From positions 23,840,371 through 23,904,370 of the forward strand of contig JAAALK010000285.1 of the NCBI GenBank assembly GCA_019279435.1: 64,000 nucleotides of DNA, read 5' to 3'. Below are positions 1 to 10,997 of this stretch, piece after piece (position 1 is the stretch's first letter; every line of letters starts with the position of its first letter). This stretch comes from Zizania palustris. Taxonomy: Eukaryota > Streptophyta > Magnoliopsida > Poales > Poaceae. The notes below the pieces were generated by a model. It was not told where the DNA came from. It made no database searches and saw only the letters and a program-made list of their open reading frames with translations. Position numbers and translations under genes: made by a program.

Positions 1-1193
1 TTTTGGCATCCAGCAGGCAGCGGCTCACAAACGTGATGATGTACTCTTTTCCCTCTACCTCCTGGGTTAGCACAGCCCCAATCACGCTATCTTCAGTAGC
101 GATGTATAGCCGAAACGGAATCCCAGCTTTGGGTGCTCTCACCACAGGTGGTGATGATAAGCACTCCTTGATTTTCTCAAAGGCACTTTGCTGGCTTGCC
201 CCCAAGTGAACTCGGCTTCGTTTTTTAGCCGGAGTATGGGGACAAAGGCATCAATCTTGCCGAACAAGTTGGATATAAAGCGACGCAAATAGTTCATCTT
301 GCCTAGCAACTTCTATACATCCTTTTTGCACGTCGGCGCTGCAATGTTTCTAATCTTCTCAAGCCTCTTAGGATCAATTTCTATGCCTCTCTCGTGAATC
401 ATGAAACCTAAGAACTTACCCGCCAACACACCAAAAGCACACTTGAGTGGGTTCATTTTCAAACCATACTGTCGCATTCTATCAGAAGCAACCTTCAAAT
501 CAGTTAAATGGTTTCCCATAGCGTCCGATTTGACTACAACATCATCGATGTAAACGTCTAACATAACCCCTGGCAATTCATGAAAGATTAAGTTCATAGC
601 GTGCTGATACGTGGCGCCAGCATTCTTCAAACCAAAAGTCATGATGACCCACTCGAACAAACCGACAAAACCATGGCATCGAAAGGCAGTCTTGTAGACG
701 TCCTCTTCGGCCATAAAGATTTGATTATAACCAGCATTGCCATCAAGAAAACTTAGTACCTTGTGTCCTGAAGCATCGTTGATTAGCATGTCGGCTATTG
801 GCATTGGGTACTTGTCCTTTGGAGTGGCTCTGTTCGGATCCCTGAAATCAATACATACCCGTATCTTGCCGCTCCCTTTCTTCTCTACAAGCACAATGTT
901 AGCAACCCATTCCGCATACCTGCATGGCCTAATAAATTCAGCCTTGAGTAGTAGCTCTACTTCTTCTTTAACTCGGTCATAGACGACCGAGTTAAAGCAA
1001 CGAGGAGGCTTCTTATAAGGCCTAAATCTGGACTTGATAGGTAGTCGATGCTCCACGAGCTCACGGCTTAGTCTTGGCATCTCGCTATACTCCCATGCGA
1101 AACAATCGACATACGACTGAAGTAACTTTATTACTTCAGCCTTTGCATCGGGCTGTAAATGTTGGTTTACAAAAGTCAGCCTTGGGACGCTAC
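1..1193 (-). pseudogene. Element B pol: reverse transcriptase and start of RNase H (broken)
   Basis: Minus-strand frame 313-1193 encodes a gypsy RT. The motif-A stretch LSFLDGNAGYNQIF and the catalytic box YIDD (near 541-549) are intact, as is the FGLKNAGATYQ segment typical of Tat/Athila-type plant gypsy pol. Upstream, the frame keeps the CFAWEYSEMP linker that precedes RT in this group. A TAG at about 313-315 interrupts the connection domain. Recognisable RNase H-side sequence continues to base 1 in shifted frames, with a frameshift near 190. The start is not a start codon: the frame enters from the adjacent LTR, because the element was cut here by the insertion at 1194. It would have copied element RNA into cDNA; this copy is dead. 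Confidence 0.88.
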
Positions 1194-4100
1194 TGTAACA
1201 CCCCAAATTTTCAAAGAAATAAAGATATTATTTAATTCAATTTCTGGATTTTATTATTTTGAAAATACCTTTAAATACCCTTCTCTACCACTTTGAACTA
1301 CAACATAGAGTAAAAGGCCAAACCAGGAGATGAAACTTTTTGTATGTGATCCTAAGACCAAAATATATTTTTGAGCATTTTTATAGATTTTTACCAAGCT
1401 TGGAAGTAGCCCTAAAATTTTAATCTATTTCCTGGAATTATTTTTATTCAGAAATGTTTTAAAACAGTAACGGGCCCCTCCCCTCGCTTTCTCTCTCTCT
1501 CTCTCGACCGGCCCAGCCCACGTCCTCCTGCGCGCCCCGTCTGACTGCTGGACCCCACCAGTCGGTGACTCCCTTCCCCCTCGCGCACGTGCCCGACAGC
1601 CCGACCCCACTTGTCGGCGCCGACCAGCCCACTCCCTCGGCCGAGCCCGACCCCACCTGTCAGTCGCCACCCTCACTCGCTCGCGCTCGCTGGCCAGTGG
1701 CCCCCACCTGTTGGAACCATCATCAACATCGCGCCGCCGCCCCCAAATTTCGCCGGCCGACTTTAATCCCTCGGATTCGCTCGTCGTCGGTCCCCTCCCC
1801 TCCATTTATCACCGGCAATGAATTCCCCGTATCACGACGACCGTTTCCCCTCTTAATTCCACGCGTGATCATCCCGTTATCGCCTGCATGCGGTGAAACC
1901 GCCTCGCCGGCGTTCACTCATGGTCTCCCCCGATTGCGCCCCCCTGCCCCGCCGGTACCCCTATTTAAACCGCTGGCCTCCACCGTGTCTGACCCCCACG
2001 ACCATTCGCTGAGAGGACAAACAGAGCGCCCGCAATTCGCCTTTTAGCGCACACCTACTGTTTCGCCTCTGGCCACCGCTCACCATCGCCTCGGACCACC
2101 TCCGTCCACACCCTCATCACCATCGTGACCGCAAGGACAACCCCGACCTCGGCCGCCCCTCCGTCGACACTGAACCCCACCGGATCGCCATCGCCGACAA
2201 GAAGCCGAACAACTTCGCAGCCTCCGCTCGTCGCCGGCCTCACCCCGTCGACCCCGGACCACCGCAAGGGTACCCTCTTGTTCCCCTCGGTACCCTCTTT
2301 ACGTTTTTAGTCCTAGCTAGGCTAGATAGCCCTCGCTGTCGCCGGAATCGCTCACCGTCGCGTCGCCAGAGTCAGGGAAGAAGGGGTACTTTGCCCCCCC
2401 GACACGCGCCGTGCCGGATTCAATCCCGGCCGTGCGATCTAGATCCAACGCCAACAATTAAATCATATGTTGGGTTCAATCCACACCGTCGGATCTGAGT
2501 GAAGCTGGTACGGTGCGATCTCGTGCAGTTCGTTGGTATTTAAAACCCTCGTTCAATCTCCGCCGTCCATCGCATACCGGTTCAACGTTTTAATCTCAGC
2601 CGTCCACGTCATTTTAACTCCCCCTCCTCGCCCGTGACCGCCCGATCGCGATCCAACGGTGGATCTTGATCCGGCGCACGCGCACAGTGCGCGGGTGCAC
2701 TGGTGGACTCGGCTCACCGTGGACCGACGCCTGTTTTTGGTTTAATTTAATTTCCAGAAATGCTTTTAAATTTCAAAAATTCATATCTGGCGCATTTGAA
2801 CTCTAAAAATTGTCATTTCAATTCCAGAAATATTATAATTTTATTCTCTACACATTAATTCAATAAAAACAATATGTTACTTTAGACTTTTTCATGTTTA
2901 TTTAAATAGGTATTCAAATGCCATTAGGATAAAAATGTAAATTTAATTATTTAAATTTCAGTAAGTCTTATATTTAATTATTTCATGTTAATATGCTGAG
3001 ACCACTAAGTTTTCTCTGAACCATTTATTCCAAATTAAATATAAAACATAAAGTGAGATTATTCACAATTAAAGACCCCTTATAAAAAGGACAATATCCC
3101 ATTTTAGTTAAATTTAAATATTTATATAATAGATTTCAGAAACTTAAACAACTCGACTTTCTCTAAGATAAAAACCAAATTGAACATATGTGCTTGTTGT
3201 GTGACTTTTGGACTTGTTTAATTGAATGTCACGTTTAATTTATTTTTATCGAGAAGACTACGACGCCGCCGAGGAGCCGGAGTACTTTCCCGAAGTTCCT
3301 CCCTCGCCTTTCGCTGAACAAGGCAAGTCACCAAACAACATTTTTGTGCATATTGAACCCATGCTTTATTAAACTATCGCTAAAACACATAGGCTATACA
3401 TGCATTAGTCAAATGAAACCCTTACAATATATTTATTTAGGATCCCTCGACCTTGATGTGCAACCCAAGCCATGCTATCTCGCCTAACCTCCTTGTCACC
3501 TTATGATTAATGTTATTAGCTAGTGTCCAATGTATTGACACGATCGCTATAGGATAAAAATGAGTCGTAGCACATGGTTCTACTATATGATCCCCCTTGT
3601 TTCTTATCTATGGAATTATGTCGGTGATGAGCTGTGGTTGTGAGTGGATGCATGGTGGGTTCCGGGTGCAAGCTAGGGCATTGGTCGGTAGCAACCGGGG
3701 CACTATAAGGACCAGTCTGTGGGATCCATTGCAATACACTTCCGTACTAACCACAAGTCTAATGGGTAAGTCCTAACTAAGGTATGGAGTGTTCCAAACC
3801 GAGGCCACCATTTGGAGATGGGTCAAGCAGCACCTGCGGGAGGTTTGTACCAATGTGGCGCAAAAGGGGGTGCGACGTTAGCCGAGATGCGGCCTGGCGC
3901 GCCGGTGAAACCTAGAGCGAGTGGTTATCGCTTGGAGCATTTCATGCCGAGGTTTTGGCACGAGTTCCCGTGGTATGGGTCATCTCGTTTAGGATGAGTG
4001 CGTGCCTTGTGGGTACAGTAGTACATCTCTGATCAGAGTCTTAAATCTTTTCGAAAAGCAGAGCCCACGGTCAAGGGTGGGTTGCGTGACATCCCACAGT

Positions 4101-4623
4101 TTGATTACTTTGAATATGTGTGTGCATGATGGTTTGACATGTAAGGACTGTTGTGCGAGGAGGTAAAACGTACTCCTCGAGTTAGATGATGATGTTGATG
4201 TTCATGTTTACTTTCCCGCATGATTAAAATTTGACTACACTAAATGCAATAACTGAAAGTGTACTTTTCCGCACTGTTAGCCATTATCCTTCCTTGTTTA
4301 TTATCCTGCATTACAACTTGCATTTGCAGTGGCTTGTTGAGTACTTTTTGTACTCATACCCATTGGACCCCACAGAGGATGCTTACTATGAAGACGGTCT
4401 GGAGTAGCGACCCAGTCGGGAAGAAAGATCCTGAAGGAGATGTTTGTCATGCCGCTTTCTAATTATTTTTATTACTGTTTTTACTAAAACTTTGATGTAA
4501 TAAATATGGTCTCCGTACCATGAATACTGTCGTATGTACGTTGTCGCATGATGAACCTCTAGTATTATTGTTTTTCTTATGAAATTCAATAATGTCTCGA
4601 TTTTGGTAAATCGGGGCGCTACA
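1194..4623 (+). repeat. LTR1 of the Tekay-type compound (5' LTR, 3430 bp)
   Basis: Starts TGTAACACCCC and ends GGGGCGCTACA, forming short terminal inverted repeats with TG...CA ends, directly before a primer binding site. It has AT-rich outer parts and a GC-rich block (about 1480-2700). That block contains reading frames of up to 160 codons which are compositional and not conserved as protein. It holds the promoter box at 1962. No gene is seen in these 3.4 kb. Confidence 0.93.
1962..1969 (+). promoter_or_regulatory. Probable TATA box of LTR1
   Basis: TATTTAAA lies in a GC-rich block and is kept at the matching place in LTR2 (10990) and LTR3 (18324). Conservation among diverged LTRs supports it as the core promoter for element RNA, with the transcript starting roughly 30 bp downstream. 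Inferred from sequence only. Confidence 0.55.
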
Positions 4624-4626
4624 AGA

Positions 4627-4639
4627 TGGTATCAGAGCC
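4627..4639 (+). other. Primer binding site (initiator-tRNA-Met type)
   Basis: TGGTATCAGAGCC follows the LTR end by 3 bases and matches the complement of the 3' end of plant initiator methionine tRNA. It primes minus-strand DNA synthesis. The second internal region lacks this site. Confidence 0.9.
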
Positions 4640-4761
4640 GACTCGACTGTAGGAAGCCAAACAGACCCACCTAGCCATTAGCCACAGGAAATTATTTCTC
4701 AAAAATCTACTTTATAAACCTTGTTCCTCTCCTCACTTTTATTCAACTTGCTGTTTTGTAG

Positions 4762-5541
4762 ATGCCAGTATACCAAGTGCACAGCTACTGCCGCCATTAC
4801 GAGGGCTTCGTCCTGGAGCTCCGTATGATGCTCACCTTCCTCGGGTTCCTCTTCGAACCCGAATTCCAAGGAGTGTACCCCGACGAGTTCGCCGGGCCTT
4901 GCGACGTCTCCCTCACTGTCCACGGCTCCGGGGAGCATCTGCTGCACTACACCACAGCCCTTGGAGGCCCGACTTTCGACGTCGCGTGCCAACGAGTCGC
5001 TCTCCAGGCCCTCATGGAGTTGAGGATGATCTACGATGATCGTCTTCAAAACTCGTCCTTCCGGCTTGTGCCGAAGCGTACTCCCGGAGCCCACCGTAGC
5101 ATCTACCTCGGAGTTCACTCAGTGCGTGATCCGGTCATGGCCCAGCAGTCGCGTCTTCTACAGGCTATGGACGATCTCCATACCGAGGCGGTGCTCGACG
5201 CCGATGAGCACCATGAGGCGGTTGAGTTCCTTCGTGAAGAAACGATGAACTTGATCCAACAGAACGGCGAGTTGCAGCGCAAGATAATGCAGCTGCAGAA
5301 GGATATTGCGGAGATGGTTCCTCTTCTTCCAAGGAAGAAGAAGCCCATCCATGAGCCCCTCCCTCGCCCCAAGAGGATCCCACCACGACCCTTCCCCGCC
5401 AGACCCTCCACCAGCGCCCCTGCACCACGCCCCGGCCTCGTCTCCGACTCCATCATCGAGAATTTTCTCGAGCCCACCATCCCCCCAGAGCCGCGTACTC
5501 GTGGTTCCGAGAGCACGGAGACCGCCTCCGGTGGAGAGTAG
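4762..5541 (+). CDS. Extra ORF upstream of gag in the Tekay-type element (ORF0-like), 259 aa
   Basis: An uninterrupted 259-codon frame begins 123 bp after the primer binding site and ends about 190 bp before the probable gag start. I do not recognise an enzymatic domain. Residues 1-140 look globular. Residues about 150-195 (ending in ELQRKIMQLQKDIAEM) look like a coiled coil. The last 60 residues are rich in proline and basic residues. Some rice gypsy elements of this clade are known to carry an additional ORF before gag, and this fits that position; a function is not established. It has stayed open while gag-pol beside it decayed. There is no second copy in the array because that part of the second internal region is missing. 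It could also be a captured host fragment. Confidence 0.7.
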   Translation: MPVYQVHSYCRHYEGFVLELRMMLTFLGFLFEPEFQGVYPDEFAGPCDVSLTVHGSGEHLLHYTTALGGPTFDVACQRVALQALMELRMIYDDRLQNSSFRLVPKRTPGAHRSIYLGVHSVRDPVMAQQSRLLQAMDDLHTEAVLDADEHHEAVEFLREETMNLIQQNGELQRKIMQLQKDIAEMVPLLPRKKKPIHEPLPRPKRIPPRPFPARPSTSAPAPRPGLVSDSIIENFLEPTIPPEPRTRGSESTETASGGE

Positions 5542-5728
5542 GCGTTAGGAGTAGCTATTTTAATAAAGAGCATAATTTTGTATGTGGTGCTACCCACGAC
5601 GAGTGTGTTGTGGGTAGAATAAGATCTTGATTGTAATGAACATTTTACCACTTGATTTATATATGCTTAAACTACTCTCAGTTAATTGTGTTGTCATCTT
5701 TTTGCCTTATAACCTTATGAATCAGAAG

Positions 5729-8700
5729 ATGGCCGACCACCAGAACACCTGGCTCCAACAACGGAGCAGGAGGAAGCCGTGATGCGCCCGAGGGTGTTGT
5801 ACCCAACTGGGGTGCAACGGGCCCGCGTCAGTCTGGGTCGCCCTCCGCCAACCACCCCACCTTGGCGGAGATGATGGCGAATCAGAACCAACTGATCACC
5901 GCCCTCCTCACTCAGATGCAGAACCAACAGGCTCAGTTGGACCGTCTACAGAATGGGGAACCTGCCCCTCGCGCACCAGCACCCGCGCCCGCTCCGCAAC
6001 TCTCCGAGTTCCTGCGCGTGCGCCCGCCCATTTTCTCAAGCACCACCAACCCGATGGAGGTCGGAGATTGGCTTCGTACCATCGGAAAGAAGCTTGACCT
6101 CCTCCCCTGCACCGACCGGGAGCGAGTGGCCTTCGCCACTCACCAGCTCCAGGGTCCCGCTGCTGAATGGTGGGACAACTATCGTGAGTCCCAGCCAGAG
6201 GACCACGTGGTGACTTGGGCGGAGTTCACCATCGCCTTTCGTGCTGCCCACGTCCCCGCTGGTGTCATCGCGGTGAAACAGCAGGAGTTCCGCGACCTGC
6301 AACAAGGCAACAGGACCGTCATGGAGTACCTCCATGAGTTCAATCGCCTCGCCCGCTACGCACCGGAGGAAGTGCGCACTGACGCCCTCCGCCAAGCCAA
6401 GTTCCTCCGGGGACTCAAGGATGAGCTGTCCATCCAGCTCGTCGCCACCGACTACGCCGACTTCCAACAGCTAGTCAACAAAGTGCTCATCCAAGAGACT
6501 GAGCAAAACAGGCTGGACCTCAAGAAGAGGAAGATGATCGCCTTCAAGAACCAGCAGGCAAACTCTCAGAGGCCCCGCTTCGTCCCTCCACCACCAGCAC
6601 CCGCCTACCATCCTCGGCCCACCTACAGGCCACCTCACGCCGCCGGTGGATCCAACGCCGGGCATCCTTGCCCCGCTCCACTAGCTCCGGCCGCTCAGCC
6701 GACGCCAGCCGCCAAGGCTCCGATCTTGAAGGATCGCCAAGGAAGGCCGGTCGTCTGCTTCAACTGCCGCAAGGAAGGGCACTATTCACACCAGTGTCCT
6801 CACCCCAAGCAGACCAAAGGCGCAGCACCCAACCAGGCGGTTCATGCCCGCGTCAACCACATCAGCGCGGAGGAAGCTCAGGAGGCTCCTGAAGTCGTAC
6901 TCGGTACGTTTACTGTGAATTCCGTACCGGCCGTAATATTATTCGACTCTGGAGCAACACACTCCTTCGTCTCAGAAGATTTTGTGAAAACAAACGAACT
7001 GGACGTACTCCCTCTACCCATCCCCTTGGTGATTGCCACTCCCGGCAATAGGACCTTAGCCCGCTTATACATCCCTAAGGTTCAAATTGACATCCAAGGA
7101 GTATTATTTCGGTCTCAGCCAGTCCTCATAAAATGCACCGGACTCGACCTTATACTAGGGATGGATTGGTTGATGAAGCACAAGGGAGTGATCGACTGTG
7201 CCAACAAGTCTGTCATGGTGACCAACCCTGAAGGCGCAGCCGTCACCTTCCAGATGACCAGTCGCAAACCACTCGGAGCATCCCTTTGCTCGATAGCTCT
7301 TGAAGAGGTACCCATAGTCAAGGAGTTCGCGGACGTCTTCCCTGAAGACCTACCCGGAATGCCTCCCAAGCGGGACATCGAATTCAGAATCGAACTTGTC
7401 CCCGGGACCACTCCAATCTCCAAGCGTCCGTACCGGATGGCCGCTAATGAACTAGCCGAAGTCAATAGCAACATCGAAGACCTAGAGCAAAAAGGGTACA
7501 TCCGACCAAGTACCTCACCCTGGGGTGCACCGGTTATATTTGCCATGAAGAAGGACAAGACCAAGAGGATGTGCGTGGACTATAGAGCCTTGAACGACGT
7601 AAACATCAAGAACAAATACCCATTGCCTCGGATCGACGACCTATTCGATCAACTGAAAGGATCCTCGGTGTTTTCCAAGATCAACCTCAGGTCAGGTTAC
7701 CACCAATTGAGGATTAGAGAAGAAGACATACCCAAGACTGCCTTCACCTCCTGCTATGGACTCTATGAGTACACCGTGATGTCGTTCCGACTCACGAATG
7801 CCCCGGCCTTCTTCATGAACATGATGAACAATGTATTCATGGAGTTCTTGGACAAGTTCATCGTGGTATTCATCGATGATATCCTCGTTTACTCCAAGAC
7901 CAAGGAAGAACACGAAACTCACCTCCGTCTGACCCTCGGAAAGCTAAGGGAGCAGCAACTGTATGCCAAGTACAGCAAATGTGAATTTTGGTCGTCTGAG
8001 GTGAAGTTCCTCGGCCATGTTATATCTGCCGGAAGAATAACAGTGGACCCAACCACCGTTGAAGCGGTGACCAACTGGCTGCAGCCCACAACCGTGACCG
8101 AGATCCGGAGTTTTCTCGGATTGGCCGGATACTACCGCCGGTTCATCGAGAATTTTTCCAAGATCGCCAAGCCTATGACCAGACTTTTGCAGAAGGAAGT
8201 GAAGTTTGAATGGACCCCCGACTGCGAAGAAAGCTTCCAGACCCTCAAGAAGAAGCTAGTGTCAGCCCTTATTCTGACTCTGCCAGACATCCGGAAAGAC
8301 TTCCACGTCTACTGTGATGCCTCTTGTCAAGGATTGGGATGCGTCTTAATGCAAGAAGGGAAAGTGATATCCTATGCCTCCCGGCAACTGAGACCGCATG
8401 AGCTGAACTACCCCACCCATGACTTGGAACTAGCAGCCGTGGTTCATGCCTTGAAGATATGGAGACATTACCTTGTGGGGAACCGGTGTGAGGTCTTCAC
8501 CGACCACAAGAGCCTCAAGTACATATTCACCCAACCAGATCTGAACCTCAGGCAAAGGAGATGGTTGGAACTGATTAAGGATTACGACTTGGGCATCCAT
8601 TATCATCCGGGCAAAGCGAATGTGGTGGCAGACGCCCTTAGTCGAAAAGGGTACTGCAATGCCATCATGGTTCAGGACCAAGCTCCTTTACTTTACAAGG

Positions 8701-8921
8701 ATATGGAAAGGCTAAATCTAGGGATCACCACTCGAGCGTACCTCGCTGCCTTGGAGTCTCAGCCTGTCTTAATAGACCAGATCCGAGAAAAGCTGAAGGA
8801 AGACCCGGACGTCCTGGAGATCCAGCAGAACATGAGGAAGGGTAAAGCCCCCGGATTTTCCGAAAGACGAACATGGTACCATCTGGTTCGGAAATCGGAT
8901 CTGCGTACCCGACAAACCTGA
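5729..8921 (+). pseudogene. Tekay-type gag-PR-RT-RNase H polyprotein, first internal region
   Basis: The long frame runs 5862-8921 (1019 codons), but gag-like sequence in that frame extends upstream. The ATG at 5729 is the likelier ancestral start, offset by a 1-nt frameshift near 5747. Residues counted from 5862: retrotransposon gag core at about 50-220; CX2CX4HX4C zinc knuckle ([14 protein letters not shown]) at about 298; aspartic protease [10 protein letters not shown] at about 358; RT at about 540-700 with box FIDD near 670; RNase H ([13 protein letters not shown]) from about 813. The first RT catalytic aspartate is replaced: [12 protein letters not shown] here against [12 protein letters not shown] in the second copy. 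SFRLTNAP replaces FGLTNAP. A frameshift near 8868 breaks the link to integrase. It would form the particle core and copy the RNA, but this RT should be inactive. Confidence 0.9.
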
Positions 8922-10190
8922 GTTGAAGACCCTCATCCTTCAAGAAGCCCACGATACTCTATACTCCATCCATCCTGGGAGTACAAAGATGTATCAAGAC
9001 CTGAAGGAAAAGTATTGGTGGGTCAGCATGAAGAGAGAAATAGCTGAGTATGTGGCCAAGTGCAACACATGCCGGTGAGTCAAGGCAGAGCATCAGAGAC
9101 CTGCCGGGCTCCTTCAACCTCTCAAGGTCCCATAATGGAAGTGGGAAGAGATAGGAATGGACTTCATCATGGGACTGCCCTGAACCCAAGCTGGCCACGA
9201 TTCTATCTGGGTGATCGTCGACCGACTCACCAAGGTAGCTCACTTCGTTCCGATCAAGACAACTTACACCGTCGCCAAGTTGGCTGAGTTGTATATGACC
9301 CGGATCGTGTGCCTCCACGGAGTTCCTAAGAAGATTGTATCTGACCGCGGGAGTCAGTTTACCTCCAAGTTTTGGAAGAACCTTCAAGAGGAACTCGGCA
9401 CCCGGCTGAACTTTAGCACCGCCTATCATCCACAGACTGACGGTCAAACCGAAAGGGTCAACCAGATATTGGAGGATATGCTTAGAACTTGTGCTCTAGA
9501 CTTTGGCGGAATGTGGGACAAGAACTTACCATATGCAGAGTTCTCCTACAACAACAGCTATCAAGCCAGCCTAGCAAATGTCCCCATTCGAAGCACTCTA
9601 TGGACGTAAGTGCAGAACGCCGTTGCTCTGGGATCAAATCGGAGAGTCGCAACTGTTTGGGACTGATCTATTAAGAGAAGCTAAGAGAAGGTTAACATCA
9701 TAAGAGACCGATTGAAGGCAGCCCAATCCCGGCAAAAGAGCTATGCCGACAATCGTCGAAGAGACCTAGCCTTTGAGGAGGGCGATTATGTCTATCTCCG
9801 AGTCACTCCCCTCCGTGGCACTCAAAGGTTCAACATGAAAGGCAAACTAGCGCCCCGCTACGTCGGACCTTTCCAAATCCTCCGACGACAAGGAGAAGTG
9901 GCATATCAACTTGAACTGTCCTCCATCCTTGGCAGGAGTTCATGATGTGTTCCATGTCTCTCAGCTGAAGAAGTGCCTCCGTGTACCCACCGAGCAAGCC
10001 GACCTTCAGCAGCTCAACATCCAGGAGGACTTGACCTACATAGAGAAACCCATCAAGATCTTGGAAACCAAGGAGAGAGTAACCAGAAGCCGCGTCGTTC
10101 GCTTCTGCAAGGTTCAGTGGAACAACCATCCCGCCGAAGAAGCCACTTGGGAAAAGGAAGACTGAACTAAAAGCACAATACCCCGAGTTA
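8922..10190 (+). pseudogene. Tekay-type integrase with chromodomain, first internal region (broken)
   Basis: Homologous to the intact frame at 16133-17515 but interrupted by in-frame stops around 9078, 9134 and 9181 and by frameshifts near 9580 and 9690. The catalytic-core part is readable at 9211-9609 (VSDRGSQF and GQTERVNQIL present). The GPF module is readable at 9712-9945 and the chromodomain-like tail at 9911-10165. The polypurine tract follows directly. Integrases of this clade insert cDNA, and the chromodomain is thought to target heterochromatin. Non-functional here. Confidence 0.88.
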
Positions 10191-10228
10191 TTCGAGTAGC
10201 GTTCCAATCTCGAGGACGAGATTCTTGT

Positions 10229-10240
10229 AAGGGGGATAGG
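10229..10240 (+). other. Polypurine tract before LTR2
   Basis: AAGGGGGATAGG sits 2 bases before the TG of LTR2, the normal place for the plus-strand primer. The same tract precedes LTR3 at 17546. Confidence 0.88.
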
Positions 10241-10989
10241 TTTGTAACACCCCAAATTTTCAAAACAATAAAAATATCATTAAATTCAATTTCTTGGAAT
10301 TTATATTTCTGAAAATACTTTTAATACCCTTTTATACCCTTTTGAACTACAACATAGAGTAGATGGCCAAACTAGGAGGTGAAACTTTTTGTATATGATC
10401 CTAAGACCAAAATATATTTTTGAGAATTTTTATAAATTTTTACCAACCTTGGAAGTAGCCCTAAGATTTTAATCTATTTTGTGGAATTATTTTTATTCAG
10501 AAATGCTTTAAAACAGTAATGGGCTCCCCTCCCTCCTTTCTCTCTCTCCCGGCCGGCCCAGCCCACTCCCACCTCGCGCGCTCGGAATGACGACCAGGCC
10601 CCGCCTGTCAGCGACCCCTCCTCTCTTCACGTGCGCGCCCGACACCTCGACCCCACACGTCAGCCCCCTCTCTCGCGCGCATCGCACCCGCTGACCACCT
10701 TGGCCCACCTGTCAGACCCAGTCTTCCCCGCGGGATTCGCCCCCAAATCCCCCCCCCCCTCACCGGCCGAAGCCCTAATCCCGTCTCGGATCCGCCCCCG
10801 CCGGCCCCCTCCCTTTAATCCGACGCCTGCAATGAATTCCCCTCAACGCGCCGACCGTTTCCCCCTATTAATCTCGGCCGATTCGCGTCCAGGTGCGTTG
10901 AATCCCTGCAACCGAGCTCGCCGGCGTTTAAACATGCGTTTACTCTCGGCCACCACCAATCACGCCCCCTCTGCCCCCGCCGACGACCG

Positions 10990-10997
10990 TATTTAAA
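10990..10997 (+). promoter_or_regulatory. Probable TATA box of LTR2
   Basis: TATTTAAA at the position matching 1962 in LTR1 and 18324 in LTR3, kept despite divergence of the surrounding sequence. Confidence 0.5.

Noticed and set aside
1565..2047. Open frames of 126-160 codons in the GC-rich part of LTR1 (also 17894-18409 in LTR3 and 10631-10996 in LTR2)
   Set aside because: They are open in several frames on both strands, sit in LTR leader DNA, and change frame and length between LTR copies; composition explains them.
3812..3997. Repeated small frames (60-68 codons) at the same place in LTR1, LTR2 and LTR3
   Set aside because: Conserved only because the LTRs are homologous; no domain, and substitutions do not favour third codon positions as far as I can see.
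5115..5651. Minus-strand 178-codon frame opposite ORF0
   Set aside because: It is the mirror of a GC-rich coding strand; the plus frame has the coherent protein and the right position.
6036..6467. Antisense frames of 130-160 codons opposite gag, integrase and other pol regions (for example 8959-9447, 16277-16765)
   Set aside because: Shadows of conserved coding DNA; no independent motif or start context.
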